Notes: generated by a model not told the origin, from the letters alone. DNA of 64,000 nucleotides from Neobacillus rhizophilus (GCF_018343535.1 NZ_JAGYPF010000001.1:1240001-1304000), one strand, 5' to 3'; positions 46,383-55,744 are shown, counted from the stretch's first letter. Translations and numbers: made by a program.

Positions 46383-47040
46383 ATTCCATCACTTTATGTT
46401 CAAATCGGTCTATATCATTGTCGGTGCCAATCACGATCAAAACGTCATTGACATTGATCATCTCTCCTGCTTGAGGAGAAACAATAATGTCCTCTCCCCT
46501 TTTGATGGCCACTATATTCAAACCGTATTTTTTCCGGATATCCAGATCCATAATGGTATGGCCGCCAATTTTACCGTTTGCAACGATTTCGACGATGCTA
46601 TGTTCATCCGATAACTCAAGATAATCAACAACATTACTTGAGGTCATATTATGGGCGATTCTCCGTCCCATATCCCTTTCAGGATGAACAACATGATCTG
46701 CGCCGATTTTTCTTAAAACCTTTTCGTGATAATCATTCTGCGCCTTTGCGGTTACGCGGCTCACTCCTAATTCTTTTAGAATTAAAGTGGTTAAAATACT
46801 TGATTGAATATCATCGCCAATAGCGACAATGACATGGTCAAAATTACGAATTCCTAAACTTTTTAAAACTGTTTCATCGGTTGAGTCGCCGACAACGGCA
46901 TGTGATGCAATCATCGAAAATTCATTTACCCGTTCCTCGTTTACGTCAATTGCCAATACTTCCATTCCCTCATCTGTTAAGGTCCGGCAGATACTGCCGC
47001 CAAATCGTCCAAGACCAATAACAGCAAAACTTTTCTTCAC
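46381..47040 (-). CDS. ktrC: Potassium uptake regulator KtrC
   Basis: Cytoplasmic RCK protein of 219 residues that gates a Ktr potassium channel. It has an RCK_N Rossmann fold with GLGRFGGSICRTL and IDVNEERV, and a C-terminal RCK_C domain ending near RFEHKVME. In B. subtilis KtrC (YkqB) binds c-di-AMP and partners KtrD. The start GTG 47040 lies behind GGGGGAA; a TTG/ATG-type start 8 codons earlier overlaps the intergenic spacing. Convergent to rnjA, the same neighbour as in B. subtilis. The stop codon overlaps repeat copy F. Confidence 0.9.
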   Translation of the reverse strand: MKKSFAVIGLGRFGGSICRTLTDEGMEVLAIDVNEERVNEFSMIASHAVVGDSTDETVLKSLGIRNFDHVIVAIGDDIQSSILTTLILKELGVSRVTAKAQNDYHEKVLRKIGADHVVHPERDMGRRIAHNMTSSNVVDYLELSDEHSIVEIVANGKIGGHTIMDLDIRKKYGLNIVAIKRGEDIIVSPQAGEMINVNDVLIVIGTDNDIDRFEHKVME

Positions 47041-47127
47041 AAATAATTCCCCCAGGAAATTCAATTAGTTAACTGGTATCATTTTAACATCCATCATAAT
47101 TTTTATATAGAGCGAGATTTCAGCGAT

Positions 47128-48045
47128 TTAATCACGGTTTCTCTGCTGCTTTCTTTTTTTATAAATAACTATGCCCGCTGCTGCTAATATGATAAATAGT
47201 ATTATTATCGGCATATTGCCAAAAATAAAAACGACCAACCCGGAAAAGAAGGATAACAAAAGATTGGTACTCTTCATAAACTGTTTTTTCGTTTTTTCCC
47301 AAGTATTTAGTTTGTCCTTTTCAATATCAGGAACAATAATTTTATTTTCATAGAGAGCAATATTTACTGTTGAGAAAGATGTTTGATTTTCGAGATATTT
47401 CATTTTTCCTTCGATTGTTTCGATTTCCTCTTGAACAGCCGCTAAATCTGCAGAGATTTTTAAAAGGTCTTCTGTCTTAACTGCCCCATTCATAAAGGAA
47501 AGAAGACGTTCCTCCACGACCCGTTTGGATTTTAGCCTTGACTCAAGGTCGACATATTCCTCGGTTACATCCTGCCCGATAATATTCCGCTGGAACACTT
47601 CAACTGCTTGCCCCTCTGCATCGTGCAAAAAATCCTGGAAATGTTTTTGCGGGATTCTTATCTTCATATGTCCGCTGATTTGTTCTTTTCCTGCTTTTGC
47701 AACATTGGACTCAGCAATATAGCCGCCATATTGGGCGACTTTTTCTTCAAAAGTCCGAACAGTCCGGTCAAATTTCTTTACACGGAGTTCTAGGTCTGCT
47801 TGATAGATGACCATTTTACTTTGAACCTCTAAGCTGACCGTTTCAGAAGCCTTATTTGCGGTTGATTTGTCACTAGCAGATAAGGAGGGTTTCTCAGCAT
47901 TGTCCGAACCTGCAGAATCCATTTGTGCCATGTTTTCCACATTCATTTTCCCACTTTCACTTCTGCTATTGTTCGAGCTGCAGCCAGTCAGTATAACCAT
48001 CAATGTCATAATAAAAATAATGAAAAGTTGTATTCCATTTTTCAT
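47128..48045 (-). CDS. DUF4349 lipoprotein
   Basis: Lipoprotein of 305 residues. N-terminal signal with lipobox LTGC (Cys near 22), a Ser/Asn/Lys-rich linker (about 25-75), a DUF4349 domain (about 80-250) with VRKFDRTVRTFEEKVAQYGGY, VTEEYVDLESRLKSKRVVEER and a coiled-coil region, then a C-terminal membrane helix (about 268-295) and a short basic tail. Topology: lipid-anchored outside with a second anchor at the C-terminus. No function is known; similar proteins occur widely in Bacillus. Confidence 0.8.
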   Translation of the reverse strand: MKNGIQLFIIFIMTLMVILTGCSSNNSRSESGKMNVENMAQMDSAGSDNAEKPSLSASDKSTANKASETVSLEVQSKMVIYQADLELRVKKFDRTVRTFEEKVAQYGGYIAESNVAKAGKEQISGHMKIRIPQKHFQDFLHDAEGQAVEVFQRNIIGQDVTEEYVDLESRLKSKRVVEERLLSFMNGAVKTEDLLKISADLAAVQEEIETIEGKMKYLENQTSFSTVNIALYENKIIVPDIEKDKLNTWEKTKKQFMKSTNLLLSFFSGLVVFIFGNMPIIILFIILAAAGIVIYKKRKQQRNRD

Positions 48046-48174
48046 ATCTTAAGACACCCCTTTTTTATAAAATAGTCCATTTAATACACTGACGATTTTA
48101 TAAGGGTATGGTTACATCATTTCCTTCTGATAAAAAATAAAATACGGCGCGTGATTAAAACAGCTTCACAAGAT

Positions 48175-48630
48175 TTATTCTGTTTTCTCTATCTCACCCA
48201 ACACCCGGTTAATGCGTTTTTCGAGCATTTTTATGCCGCTGCCTCCGGCTTGGAAATGGCGGAGCTTGCCTTTTTTGTCAAACACATAGTAGGCAGGAAC
48301 ATATTTATTTTCAAAGGCAGCTGTCAATTTATGTTCGCTGTCGACAAAAGTCGGCTGGGTGACGCCATGTTCAGCCGCTGCCTGTTTGATATCTTGAATA
48401 TTTAAATCATTCTCTGACCTTGGCATATGAATTGAGACAACATTCAATTTGTCCTTGTATTGGTCGCGAAATTGATTAATCCGCGGCATGTCTTCTTTAC
48501 AAAGATGACAGCTGATGGACCAAAAATGAAATAGGGTCGGCTTTTCACCAACTAACTCATCCTTGGTTACCTGACCATTTAGCCATTCAACCGCTCCCAC
48601 TAACTCGGGCATTTCCTCCCTTAGCTTCAT
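48175..48630 (-). CDS. ykuV: Thiol-disulfide oxidoreductase YkuV
   Basis: Thioredoxin-fold (TlpA/ResA-like) protein of 151 residues with active site Cys41-His-Leu-Cys44 in HFWSISCHLCKEDMP and the cis-Pro region VPAYYVFD. It has no signal peptide, unlike ResA. Sequence closely follows YkuV of B. subtilis, an oxidoreductase studied structurally. Physiological partner unknown. It lies 58 bp behind dapL after a hairpin. Confidence 0.93.
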   Translation of the reverse strand: MKLREEMPELVGAVEWLNGQVTKDELVGEKPTLFHFWSISCHLCKEDMPRINQFRDQYKDKLNVVSIHMPRSENDLNIQDIKQAAAEHGVTQPTFVDSEHKLTAAFENKYVPAYYVFDKKGKLRHFQAGGSGIKMLEKRINRVLGEIEKTE

Positions 48631-48650
48631 CTCTTTTCCCTCCTATGAAA

Positions 48651-48677
48651 TAGACCTAACACGAAGGTTAGGTCTAG
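48651..48677 (-). terminator. Hairpin between dapL and ykuV
   Basis: TAGACCTAAC / GTTAGGTCTA on the minus strand; tail ATTTCATAG is weak. Confidence 0.5.
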
Positions 48678-48688
48678 CTAAGCATGCT

Positions 48689-49813
48689 TTATGAATGATT
48701 TCCTTTTAAGGCAATATATTTTGTGATCACTCTTACCGCAACATCGATTGCCGCTTCACTTGGTGTTAATTTGGCATGATGCAGTCCGTAGGGGGAATCG
48801 ACACCGAGCCAAAACATAAATCCAGGAATTTCTTTCAGCATGTAGCCAAAATCTTCCCCTGTCATGGCTTCTTTACATTCTACGAATTGAACCGCATCAT
48901 CTTCTTTTATAAAATTTATGAATTCCCTGGTAATTTCCTCGTTATTATACACCTGATGGTACATAGATCCGTAGTCAATTACTGCCTCACATTCAAAACC
49001 GGCTTCAATTCCTTTTACAATCGCTTCAACTCGATGCTTGACCTTTTTCATCGATTCCGGGGACAATGTTCGGATTGTCCCTTCTAGCCTTGCTTTCTCG
49101 GCAATAATGTTTTGAACAGTTCCTCCTGTGATTTTTCCAATCGTGATTACGGCACTGTCTAATGGGTTAACATTTCGAGAAACAATGGTTTGCAGCTGAT
49201 TGACAAGCTGGCAAGCAGCGATGACCATATCATTGGTTTGATGCGGATAGGCAGCATGACCTCCCTTTCCCTTCAAATCAATAAATAGTTCAGATGTATT
49301 TGCAAACAATAATCCTTCTTTCACAGCGATGGTTCCGACTGGATACTCGGGTGCAATATGAAGCGCAAGAATCACATCTGGCATCCATTCCCGCATTTCC
49401 GCTGTCCTTAACATCGGTTCGGCACCGCCAGGACCTTCCTCAGCAGGCTGAAAAATAAATAATAAATCGTCATCAATTGGGTTCTCTACAAAAAAGGTAA
49501 GCACTCCAAGTGCAATGCTCATGTGAAAATCATGCCCACAGGCATGCATTTGCTCGCTGTGCTGTGAAGAAAATGGAAGACCCGTTTCCTCAGTAATGGG
49601 AAGACCATCAATGTCGGTCCTATAACCAATTGTTTTTTTCGAGTTCAACCCTGAAACCTTGACAAAGAGGCCAGTTTTCCATTTTTTTAAGGCAACCCGC
49701 TCTTGGGGTAATGAGTGTATGTAAGCTAATAAATAGGCCTGAGTTTTATATTCTTGGAACCCAAGTTCAGGTATTTGATGAAGATCACGGCGGATTTTAA
49801 CAAATGGATTCAT
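48689..49813 (-). CDS. dapL: N-acetyldiaminopimelate deacetylase DapL
   Basis: M20 metallopeptidase-fold enzyme of 374 residues (YkuR) that removes acetyl from N-acetyl-LL-diaminopimelate in the acetyl branch of lysine and cell-wall DAP synthesis. Metal-binding segments are [28 protein letters not shown], and [15 protein letters not shown], with a dimerisation domain (about 170-285) between. The start ATG 49813 is 8 bases behind GGAG. It follows dapH by 58 bp; both are consecutive in the pathway. Confidence 0.93.
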   Translation of the reverse strand: MNPFVKIRRDLHQIPELGFQEYKTQAYLLAYIHSLPQERVALKKWKTGLFVKVSGLNSKKTIGYRTDIDGLPITEETGLPFSSQHSEQMHACGHDFHMSIALGVLTFFVENPIDDDLLFIFQPAEEGPGGAEPMLRTAEMREWMPDVILALHIAPEYPVGTIAVKEGLLFANTSELFIDLKGKGGHAAYPHQTNDMVIAACQLVNQLQTIVSRNVNPLDSAVITIGKITGGTVQNIIAEKARLEGTIRTLSPESMKKVKHRVEAIVKGIEAGFECEAVIDYGSMYHQVYNNEEITREFINFIKEDDAVQFVECKEAMTGEDFGYMLKEIPGFMFWLGVDSPYGLHHAKLTPSEAAIDVAVRVITKYIALKGNHS

Positions 49814-49871
49814 GGTTACCACTCCAATCTATGCAGAAAGCGTGGAACAATTCCACGCTTTTTTGTCCTAA

Positions 49872-50582
49872 TTATAATTGACGAAGTGCATCTAAAATCT
49901 CTGTTTTGGATTTTGTTTGCTCGTCAATATCTTTAATTTTTCTTGCTGGCGTTCCTGCAACCACTGTATATGGCGGAACATCTTGGGTAACGATAGCTCC
50001 GGCAGCGACAACCGAGCCTTTTCCAACTGTTACTCCTTCAAGAACAACGGCGTTGGCGCCAATTAAAACATCATCTTCAATAATAACCGGTTTTGCTGAT
50101 GGCGGCTCAACCACTCCAGCCAATACAGCACCTGCACCGATATGACATTTCTTACCAACCGTAGCCCTGCCGCCAAGAACTGCGTTCATGTCAATCATCG
50201 TTCCTTCACCAATTACAGCTCCAATATTGATGACGGCCCCCATCATGATAATGGCATTATCGCCAATCTCTACTTGGTCACGAATAAAAGCACCTGGTTC
50301 AATTCGGGCATTAATATGCTTCATATCCAATAATGGAATGGCTGAATTACGGCGGTCGTTTTCAACAACAAAATCTTCAATTTTTGCCGGATTTGCCTCA
50401 AGAGCAGTGTTGATTTCAGACCATTCACCGAAGACAACCCCGGTATTACCATTAATGAATGCTTTTGCATTGGCACCAAAGTCAATGCCTTCAAGCTCAC
50501 CTTTTACATAAACCTTTACTGGTGTTGATTTTTTGCTATTTTGGATAAAGGATATAATTTCATGTGCATCCATCATTTTCAT
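49872..50582 (-). CDS. dapH: Tetrahydrodipicolinate N-acetyltransferase DapH
   Basis: Transfers acetyl from acetyl-CoA to tetrahydrodipicolinate, 236 residues as in B. subtilis (YkuQ). The C-terminal half is a left-handed parallel beta helix with hexapeptide repeats (about 95-205), including [27 protein letters not shown] and the conserved [14 protein letters not shown]; the N-terminal domain starts [29 protein letters not shown] 50582 lies behind GGGGGA. The flavodoxin genes ykuNOP found between ccpC and dapH in B. subtilis are missing here. Confidence 0.93.
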   Translation of the reverse strand: MKMMDAHEIISFIQNSKKSTPVKVYVKGELEGIDFGANAKAFINGNTGVVFGEWSEINTALEANPAKIEDFVVENDRRNSAIPLLDMKHINARIEPGAFIRDQVEIGDNAIIMMGAVINIGAVIGEGTMIDMNAVLGGRATVGKKCHIGAGAVLAGVVEPPSAKPVIIEDDVLIGANAVVLEGVTVGKGSVVAAGAIVTQDVPPYTVVAGTPARKIKDIDEQTKSKTEILDALRQL

Positions 50583-50662
50583 TTTCTAAATCCCCCTATA
50601 CTTGTACTAAAAAATACTTTAGCAAACAAAAGCGCTGAAAACAAGAAAAACATATGCTTTAT

Positions 50663-51541
50663 TTAAGATTCCGAAACATATTCTTTAATCAACTCTACAA
50701 ATGCTTGTACTTGTTTTAATTGAAAAGCAGACTCATACCCAAGAAGCCATGTATCGCGGCTTAAAGGTTCATTTTTTTCATTCACAAGGGGAATTTTGCA
50801 AATATCTCTTTCTGCCTTCGTTAAGGTAATTCCAGGCAGAATCGCATAGCCAATTCCATTAAAGGCCATTTGCTTACAGGTTTCAATTTGGTCAACGACA
50901 ACGGTCCTTTTCGGCGTGGTTTTAAAGTTCCGCATCCACCAATCCTGTATTTCTTGGTAATAATTAGAGTCACTCTTAAATTGGATAAACGGGCGGTCTG
51001 TTTCAAGGACTTGATCTGGGTTGGTGATTTCTCTATCCACCAAATACAGCGGATCACGAAACAGGTGTACTTTAACCCCCTTCCAATCAGGTGTACCACG
51101 AATAATGCCAACATGGACCTGGTCGTCATACAAACAGTTTAAAATCTCACTGCTCCAGCCTGTTACTAGTGAAAGCTTTACTTGGGGATATTTATCGATA
51201 AATTTCTTCAGAACTTGTGGCAGCCAGTTTTGCCCGACAATGGAGGCTACAGCAATTTTTAAGGTACCCGATACGCCCTCTTGCAGGGAGTAAATTGTTT
51301 CCCGTACCTTTTCCTCTTTTTTCAGGACCTCGTTTACAAAGGCTATCACATGTTCACCGGCAGGGGTCAGCGCTAATCCTTTTTGTGAGCGGATAAAAAG
51401 CTTAGTCCCCCAATCCTTCTCGATGGTTTGCAGACGCTGTGAGAGGGCCGGCTGGGAAACAAACAGCCGTTCCGAGGCTTTGCGCATATTCATTTCCTGT
51501 GCCAAAACAGACAGTAGTTGAAATTCCGACAATGATGACAC
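50663..51541 (-). CDS. ccpC: LysR-type regulator CcpC
   Basis: Transcriptional regulator of 292 residues; in B. subtilis CcpC (YkuM) represses citB and citZ (TCA cycle) and responds to citrate. N-terminal winged HTH (about 1-65, NMRKASERLFVSQPALSQRLQ) and a periplasmic-binding-like effector domain (about 90-290). The start is GTG 51541, 8 bases behind AAAGGAGGGG. Sequence of the HTH matches CcpC. It lies between dapH and darB. Confidence 0.88.
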   Translation of the reverse strand: MSSLSEFQLLSVLAQEMNMRKASERLFVSQPALSQRLQTIEKDWGTKLFIRSQKGLALTPAGEHVIAFVNEVLKKEEKVRETIYSLQEGVSGTLKIAVASIVGQNWLPQVLKKFIDKYPQVKLSLVTGWSSEILNCLYDDQVHVGIIRGTPDWKGVKVHLFRDPLYLVDREITNPDQVLETDRPFIQFKSDSNYYQEIQDWWMRNFKTTPKRTVVVDQIETCKQMAFNGIGYAILPGITLTKAERDICKIPLVNEKNEPLSRDTWLLGYESAFQLKQVQAFVELIKEYVSES

Positions 51542-51573
51542 TGTTTTTTCCCCTCCTTTTTCCTTTTCACCTG

Positions 51574-51603
51574 CAAAAAATAGCCCCCAAAAAAGGGGGC
51601 CCT
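51574..51603 (-). terminator. Terminator of darB
   Basis: GGCCCCC-TTTTTT-GGGGGCT on the minus strand, tail ATTTTTTGC. Confidence 0.8.
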
Positions 51604-51615
51604 GCTTTTCGTAAG

Positions 51616-52062
51616 TTATCTATTACCGCGCTTAATAAACAGATTTAATTGATTTAATACCGTACTTCTTGGCAAAATCCCCTCAAAAAAACCATCTTCT
51701 GTCTCAACACAAAGAAATGGTTGGGTAACTAGCAAATCTAAACATTTGTTAAATGGGGTGGATATTGTGACTCTGGGCAAAGACTTTTTCATTACTTCTT
51801 CTACCCGTCTTTGTTCAAGCTTTTCAAATTCAATTCTTTCAAGACCTAAAATGGAATCCATTATAATGGGTGTACTGATTAAACCATGAAGCTTGTAGGA
51901 TGGGTCCAAAACAGGAATAGCCGTGTAACCGCTTTTCGTTAACACCAATAAGGCATGTTCCACACTATTTCCGATTTGTACATGTGCGACCCGCTCAGAC
52001 GGGATAATCAAGTCTTTTATCATTAATTCTAGAAATTCCCCGCTGGGAAGATTAATCATCAC
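51616..52062 (-). CDS. darB: c-di-AMP-binding CBS protein DarB (CbpB)
   Basis: Homologue of YkuL of B. subtilis. 148 residues forming two CBS domains with YTAIPVLDPSYKLHGLI and LPRVTISTPFNKCLDLL segments. In B. subtilis the c-di-AMP-free form is reported to stimulate both the stringent-response enzyme Rel and pyruvate carboxylase PycA (encoded here at 17425). Start at GTG 52062 or the next ATG; GAGGAG precedes. No effector domain. Confidence 0.85.
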   Translation of the reverse strand: MMINLPSGEFLELMIKDLIIPSERVAHVQIGNSVEHALLVLTKSGYTAIPVLDPSYKLHGLISTPIIMDSILGLERIEFEKLEQRRVEEVMKKSLPRVTISTPFNKCLDLLVTQPFLCVETEDGFFEGILPRSTVLNQLNLFIKRGNR

Positions 52063-52144
52063 CGAAAACTCCTCATGTTTGTTTTTCTACAGACCTATTC
52101 TATCATAGTTTTCGGACCTCATGCCAAAAATTGCGATTGCCCTG

Positions 52145-52173
52145 ATAAAAAAAAGGAACCATACAGGCTCCTA
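52145..52173 (-). terminator. Terminator of ykuJ
   Basis: GGAGCC-TGTAT-GGTTCC followed by T8 on the minus strand, overlapping the end of the gene. Confidence 0.8.
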
Positions 52174-52407
52174 TTGAATCAAGTCAAAAATCTCGATTGT
52201 AATCATATCAATATTATCGAATTGATATCGTTTTGGCTTTTCCTTCTCAAAATAAACCTCTAACTCAAATGTTTCAGTTTTTGGATGGAAAGTGACTTGA
52301 CATTTCCTTTCTCCATTAACCTCAAAATAACGCTGCGCCGGCTCTCCGCTAGCGGATTGTTCCTGAAGGTTTTTTAATCTTGTTAATATACCTTGAAGCT
52401 GTGACAT
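52171..52407 (-). CDS. ykuJ: YkuJ family protein (DUF1797)
   Basis: A 78-residue soluble protein matching YkuJ. It begins MSQLQGILTRLKNLQEQ and contains QRYFEVNGERKCQVTFHPKTETFELEV, then PKRYQFDNIDMITIEIFDLIQ. B. subtilis YkuJ has a known structure but no known function. ATG 52407 is behind AAAGGAG; an 8-codon extension upstream lacks a site. Confidence 0.87.
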   Translation of the reverse strand: MSQLQGILTRLKNLQEQSASGEPAQRYFEVNGERKCQVTFHPKTETFELEVYFEKEKPKRYQFDNIDMITIEIFDLIQ

Positions 52408-52595
52408 GTGCTTATCTCCTTTCAAACACAAACAAGAATTCTATAAATTAGGTTTTGCATTTGACATGTTTCTATCCTAATGAATTATTTTCATCAATAA
52501 AAAAATCATCTTTTAAACATGCCAATATTAAAAGAATAAAATAACGTCCTCTATTTGTCCAAATAAAAATGAAAAAATTGGCTAAAAAATTTTTC
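52408..52595. other. Intergenic DNA without a gene between ykuJ and the 52634 gene
   Basis: AT-rich, no hairpin and no coding frame recognised. CTATTTGTCCAAATA at 52550-52566 echoes the TGTCCAAT words of the 52-bp repeat, possibly by chance. Confidence 0.5.
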
Positions 52596-52598
52596 TAA

Positions 52599-52637
52599 AT
52601 GAAAAAAGAAGGCCCTCATTGACTGAGACCTTCTCAA
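52599..52637 (-). terminator. Terminator of the 52634 small membrane gene
   Basis: GAAGGTCTC / GAGGGCCTTC on the minus strand followed by TTTTTTC. Confidence 0.8.
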
Positions 52638-52870
52638 AAAAATCTGATGGCTATAAAAAGTATAATAAATAAAGTCAGTGCAAAGAAGATGCCGTAGGAT
52701 AAAAAAATAGGGTTTTTGACATATACATTTTTTTGAATTCCTTTGTCTAACTGGGTATCAAATTCACCCTCCACAGCTTTTTGCTGCCTTCCAAGGGCAA
52801 GTGTATAAATGAGGGAAACAGCCAAAATACCAACAATAAGAATGGCAACCGTCATTTCAAAAAGAGTCAT
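52634..52870 (-). CDS. Small two-helix membrane protein
   Basis: A 78-residue protein with hydrophobic segments at about 5-26 and 54-75 and a charged middle (QQKAVEGEFDTQLDKGIQK). Not recognised. ATG 52870 follows AAAGGAG. It lies between ykuJ and ykuI and is transcribed in the same direction as ykuI, 64 bp behind. Confidence 0.65.
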   Translation of the reverse strand: MTLFEMTVAILIVGILAVSLIYTLALGRQQKAVEGEFDTQLDKGIQKNVYVKNPIFLSYGIFFALTLFIILFIAIRFF

Positions 52871-52934
52871 TGAGCATTTCTCCTTTAAAGATAAACTATA
52901 TCTTTAAATTGCCACTCCGTGACACATTCTATTC

Positions 52935-54146
52935 TTACAGCAATTGATCGTGTTCAAACAAATATTGGTATGAAATATCGATAAATAAGTATTCACTGCC
53001 ATTGATGGGAAATGAAAAGGTTCGAATCGGCTCACCGGTTTCAATATCACTATATAGGTCCGACAAAATGCCTTTTCTTTCATTCCGCATTTTGATGATG
53101 TTCTCTAGAAAATACGGCCTCCAGCTCCAGTTTTTATTGATATATTCAGCCTGAATACTCCAGCCTCCGTTTTCCTTAAAAAGATTGGCCGACTTTTGAA
53201 AGCCGTCTTCATCACAAATATATAACCGAAAGACGATGTGATCCATTTCTTTTCCCAGGACATGCAGGAGCTCTTCATAGCCGGACTTCCGGTTTTTCAT
53301 TACAATTTCCTGAACCTTTGCTTGAAAATATTCAGCAGTTGTATAAACAGCCTCCAATTTTCTTTTTTCATATACAATAAAGTCGTGGAATTTTTCCTTT
53401 AATCGGGGTTTTAAGAAATCCCGGCTGATAAATTCTGCGGCTGGAGGGTGCAAATAATAACCCTGATAATAACGGCCGCCATTTTTCCAAGCAAACTGCA
53501 ACTGGTAGCTCATCTCAATATTTTCAAACAAGAGCGTTGCTCCAATTTTTCTAGCAAGGACCGACACGGAAAATAAAACATCATTGAAATTGGTACCAAT
53601 TGAGGTTGATTTTAAAGCTTCTAAATTAATTTTTAAAATGTCCGGTTCAAGCTCCCCGATTCGTTCGAAAAAATGATTTTCACTGCCAAGATTTGCAATG
53701 GCAATTTTAATTCCATAGGTCCGATAATATTGCAAAAGATTATCAAATTGGTCTAAATCTCCTGAGTAGTTGTGATCAGAAATTTCAAGGACAATTCGAC
53801 TTAACTTAAAACCCCTGCTTTCGAATTCTAAAAGCTCCTGAAGAAATGGTTCTCCATGTCCATACATAAGCAGTTCAGCATTCCGGTTCAGGAATATGCT
53901 GACATCTTCATCCAGCTCCTCCGCCTTTTCCAGCGCTTTTCGAACTAAAAGCAAATCAACTTCGAATTTATATTCTTCAGGAATTTGTTCATCACAAAAA
54001 AACGGACCTAAGCTTATAACATTTTCTGCTGATTTATATCTTCCTAACACTTCATAGGCGATTACACGCTGTTCATCGGCACTAAAAATCGGCTGGAAAT
54101 AAGGAAAAACATCATTTATATTTGAGAGTATTTCCAGTGCATCCAT
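52935..54146 (-). CDS. ykuI: EAL-domain protein YkuI
   Basis: A 403-residue protein with an N-terminal EAL-type fold (about 1-250) and a C-terminal PAS-like domain (about 265-403), like YkuI, which binds c-di-GMP without known hydrolysis in B. subtilis. The EAL signature is YEVLGR rather than EALLR, and the normally catalytic Asp-Asp-Phe-Gly is replaced by ANLG in KIAIANLGSENHF, so catalysis is unlikely here. ATG 54146 follows GGAGG. It may be a c-di-GMP effector. Confidence 0.88.
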   Translation of the reverse strand: MDALEILSNINDVFPYFQPIFSADEQRVIAYEVLGRYKSAENVISLGPFFCDEQIPEEYKFEVDLLLVRKALEKAEELDEDVSIFLNRNAELLMYGHGEPFLQELLEFESRGFKLSRIVLEISDHNYSGDLDQFDNLLQYYRTYGIKIAIANLGSENHFFERIGELEPDILKINLEALKSTSIGTNFNDVLFSVSVLARKIGATLLFENIEMSYQLQFAWKNGGRYYQGYYLHPPAAEFISRDFLKPRLKEKFHDFIVYEKRKLEAVYTTAEYFQAKVQEIVMKNRKSGYEELLHVLGKEMDHIVFRLYICDEDGFQKSANLFKENGGWSIQAEYINKNWSWRPYFLENIIKMRNERKGILSDLYSDIETGEPIRTFSFPINGSEYLFIDISYQYLFEHDQLL

Positions 54147-54289
54147 CCAAAGTACCTCCAAAAAATTGTTAATTTCATTATACCATACGCACAAGAATTA
54201 CCGTCTGTTCTTTGCCAAAAGGATACCATTATAACTCTAAAGAAACAATCAAACAATATTCTTAGCTCTTCAAAAGAGGAGGTAAGGAT

Positions 54290-55132
54290 GTGAAAAAGCT
54301 AAGTCTGTTCGCTTTAATCCTTCCATTGCTTGGATGCAGCCATGTTGGTGAAAATAACGAAGTGAGTTCTAAGCAAAACAATATTAAGCAAGAGCCTCCG
54401 ATCATTGAGGATGAAAAACCCAAGAACGTTTCTTCTACAAAAGAGGATAATCGCTCCTATAATTTCAATGACCTAAACAGTCAGATCATAAATATAAGCC
54501 AAGAAGAGGAAACAGCAAAGCCCTTTGTTAAGAAGGAATCCACCTTATTGGACGTTATCATAATCCGGCAAACCCCAGAGCTTAGAAACGGATGTGAAGT
54601 GACCAGCCTTGCGATGATGCTAAACTACGCCGGGGTTCAAACAAACAAAATGGAGTTGTACCGGCAGATAAAAAAAGACCCCGATCCGCTCATCAAATCA
54701 CCAAAAGGTGATTTCTTGCATTGGGGGAATCCCGATCACGGATTTGTTGGTGATATGACCGGCAAACAACCGGGGTATGCTGCTTTTGAGCAGCCAATGA
54801 TTGATTTAATAAATAAAAAGTTGCCGGGCAGAGCCGTTAATTTGACCAATCAGCCATTTGAAAAAATATTGGAACATGTTTCAAGTGGGTTTCCTGTCGT
54901 GATCTGGACAACAGGTGATTACCGGCTCCCAGATCGGTGGGAAGCATGGAATCATGGAAAAGAATATATAAAAACACCGCTTGATTTACATGTCGTCTTG
55001 CTCGTCGGCTATGACGAGGGTCATGTATATCTGAATGATCCACTTTCAGGAAAAAAACAAGTCAAAGTAAACAAAGATCAATTTATCGCTTCATGGAATG
55101 CCCTAAAAAATCGTGCTGTCAGTTACAAATAA
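54290..55132 (+). CDS. C39-like peptidase lipoprotein
   Basis: Lipoprotein of 280 residues. GTG 54290 follows AGAGGAGG. Signal with lipobox LLGC (Cys16), a Glu/Lys/Asn-rich linker (about 18-85), then a C39-like peptidase domain (Peptidase_C39_2; about 88-280) with Cys in ELRNGCEVTSLAMMLNYAGV, His in PLDLHVVLLVGYD and a following Asp-Pro-Leu, the expected catalytic Cys-His-Asp/Asn set. Similar to YvpB-type proteins of Bacillus. Substrate unknown; it would act outside the cell. Next to ykuI, divergent. Confidence 0.8.
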   Translation: MKKLSLFALILPLLGCSHVGENNEVSSKQNNIKQEPPIIEDEKPKNVSSTKEDNRSYNFNDLNSQIINISQEEETAKPFVKKESTLLDVIIIRQTPELRNGCEVTSLAMMLNYAGVQTNKMELYRQIKKDPDPLIKSPKGDFLHWGNPDHGFVGDMTGKQPGYAAFEQPMIDLINKKLPGRAVNLTNQPFEKILEHVSSGFPVVIWTTGDYRLPDRWEAWNHGKEYIKTPLDLHVVLLVGYDEGHVYLNDPLSGKKQVKVNKDQFIASWNALKNRAVSYK

Positions 55133-55258
55133 ACAACAAAGAGCAGCCACCCCGGCTGCTCAGGCTATCGGAAAACTTTCGATAGCCTTTTATTTTTGCT
55201 CTTTTTTAGTGATACACCGCTTTTTACAATATTATTAATGTTAGGTTTTTCAACAAGT

Positions 55259-55392
55259 CTGTTGATTGGCACTCCAGGCACTTCGCTTTCCGCGGGCGTG
55301 CCGGCGAGCCTCCTCGTCGCTTCGCTCCTGCGGGGTCTCCCCTGCCCCGTACTCCCGCAGGAGTCTTCGTGCCTTCCGCGCCAATCAACAGG
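55259..55392 (-). repeat. GC-rich 134-bp palindromic repeat, inverted orientation
   Basis: CTGTTGATTGGCACTCC at the left, CGCCAATCAACAGG at the right; nearly identical to 45639-45772, including TCCTCGTCGCTTCGCTCC. Confidence 0.9.
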
Positions 55393-55610
55393 TGTTTTAT
55401 AATAGAGACCTTCAAATACAATAAAAATAAAATAAGTAGTGAATTCAATGTTTTAGCCAAAATTGAATAGCCAAAGTGAATGTGAATTTGTTTCAATTGA
55501 TGAATTGTTCCCCGCGAATTCTTACTGCAGCCTGCCAAAATATGAAAAAGATTGTAACTCACTAGCAAGGCTGGAAATTGTGTGTTGCTATACTTTAGTT
55601 GATTTGCCTC
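55393..55610. other. AT-rich core of CE3 without a gene
   Basis: Shares ACAATAAAAATAAAATAAGTAG and GCCAAAGTGAA with CE2, and CTAGCAAGG...TGTGTTGC with CE1. Nothing gene-like seen. Confidence 0.6.
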
Positions 55611-55744
55611 CCTGTTGATTGGAGCGGAGGGCACTCGACTCCTGCGGGATATAGAGGTCACTGGAGACCCCGCAGGCGCCATAGCGCCGAGGAGGCTCCA
55701 GGACCTCCCCGCGGAAAGCGAGTGCCCGGAGTGGAAATCAACGG
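55611..55744 (+). repeat. GC-rich palindromic repeat, direct orientation
   Basis: CCTGTTGATTGGAGCGG at the left, GGAGTGGAAATCAACGGG at the right, inner arms as in 31873-32008. Confidence 0.9.

Noticed and set aside
49845..49870. Hairpin AAAGCGTGGAA/TTCCACGCTTTTTT between dapH and dapL as operon terminator.
   Set aside because: The strong T-run is on the plus strand, opposite to both genes; on the minus strand the tail is CTTTCTGC. At most a weak attenuator.
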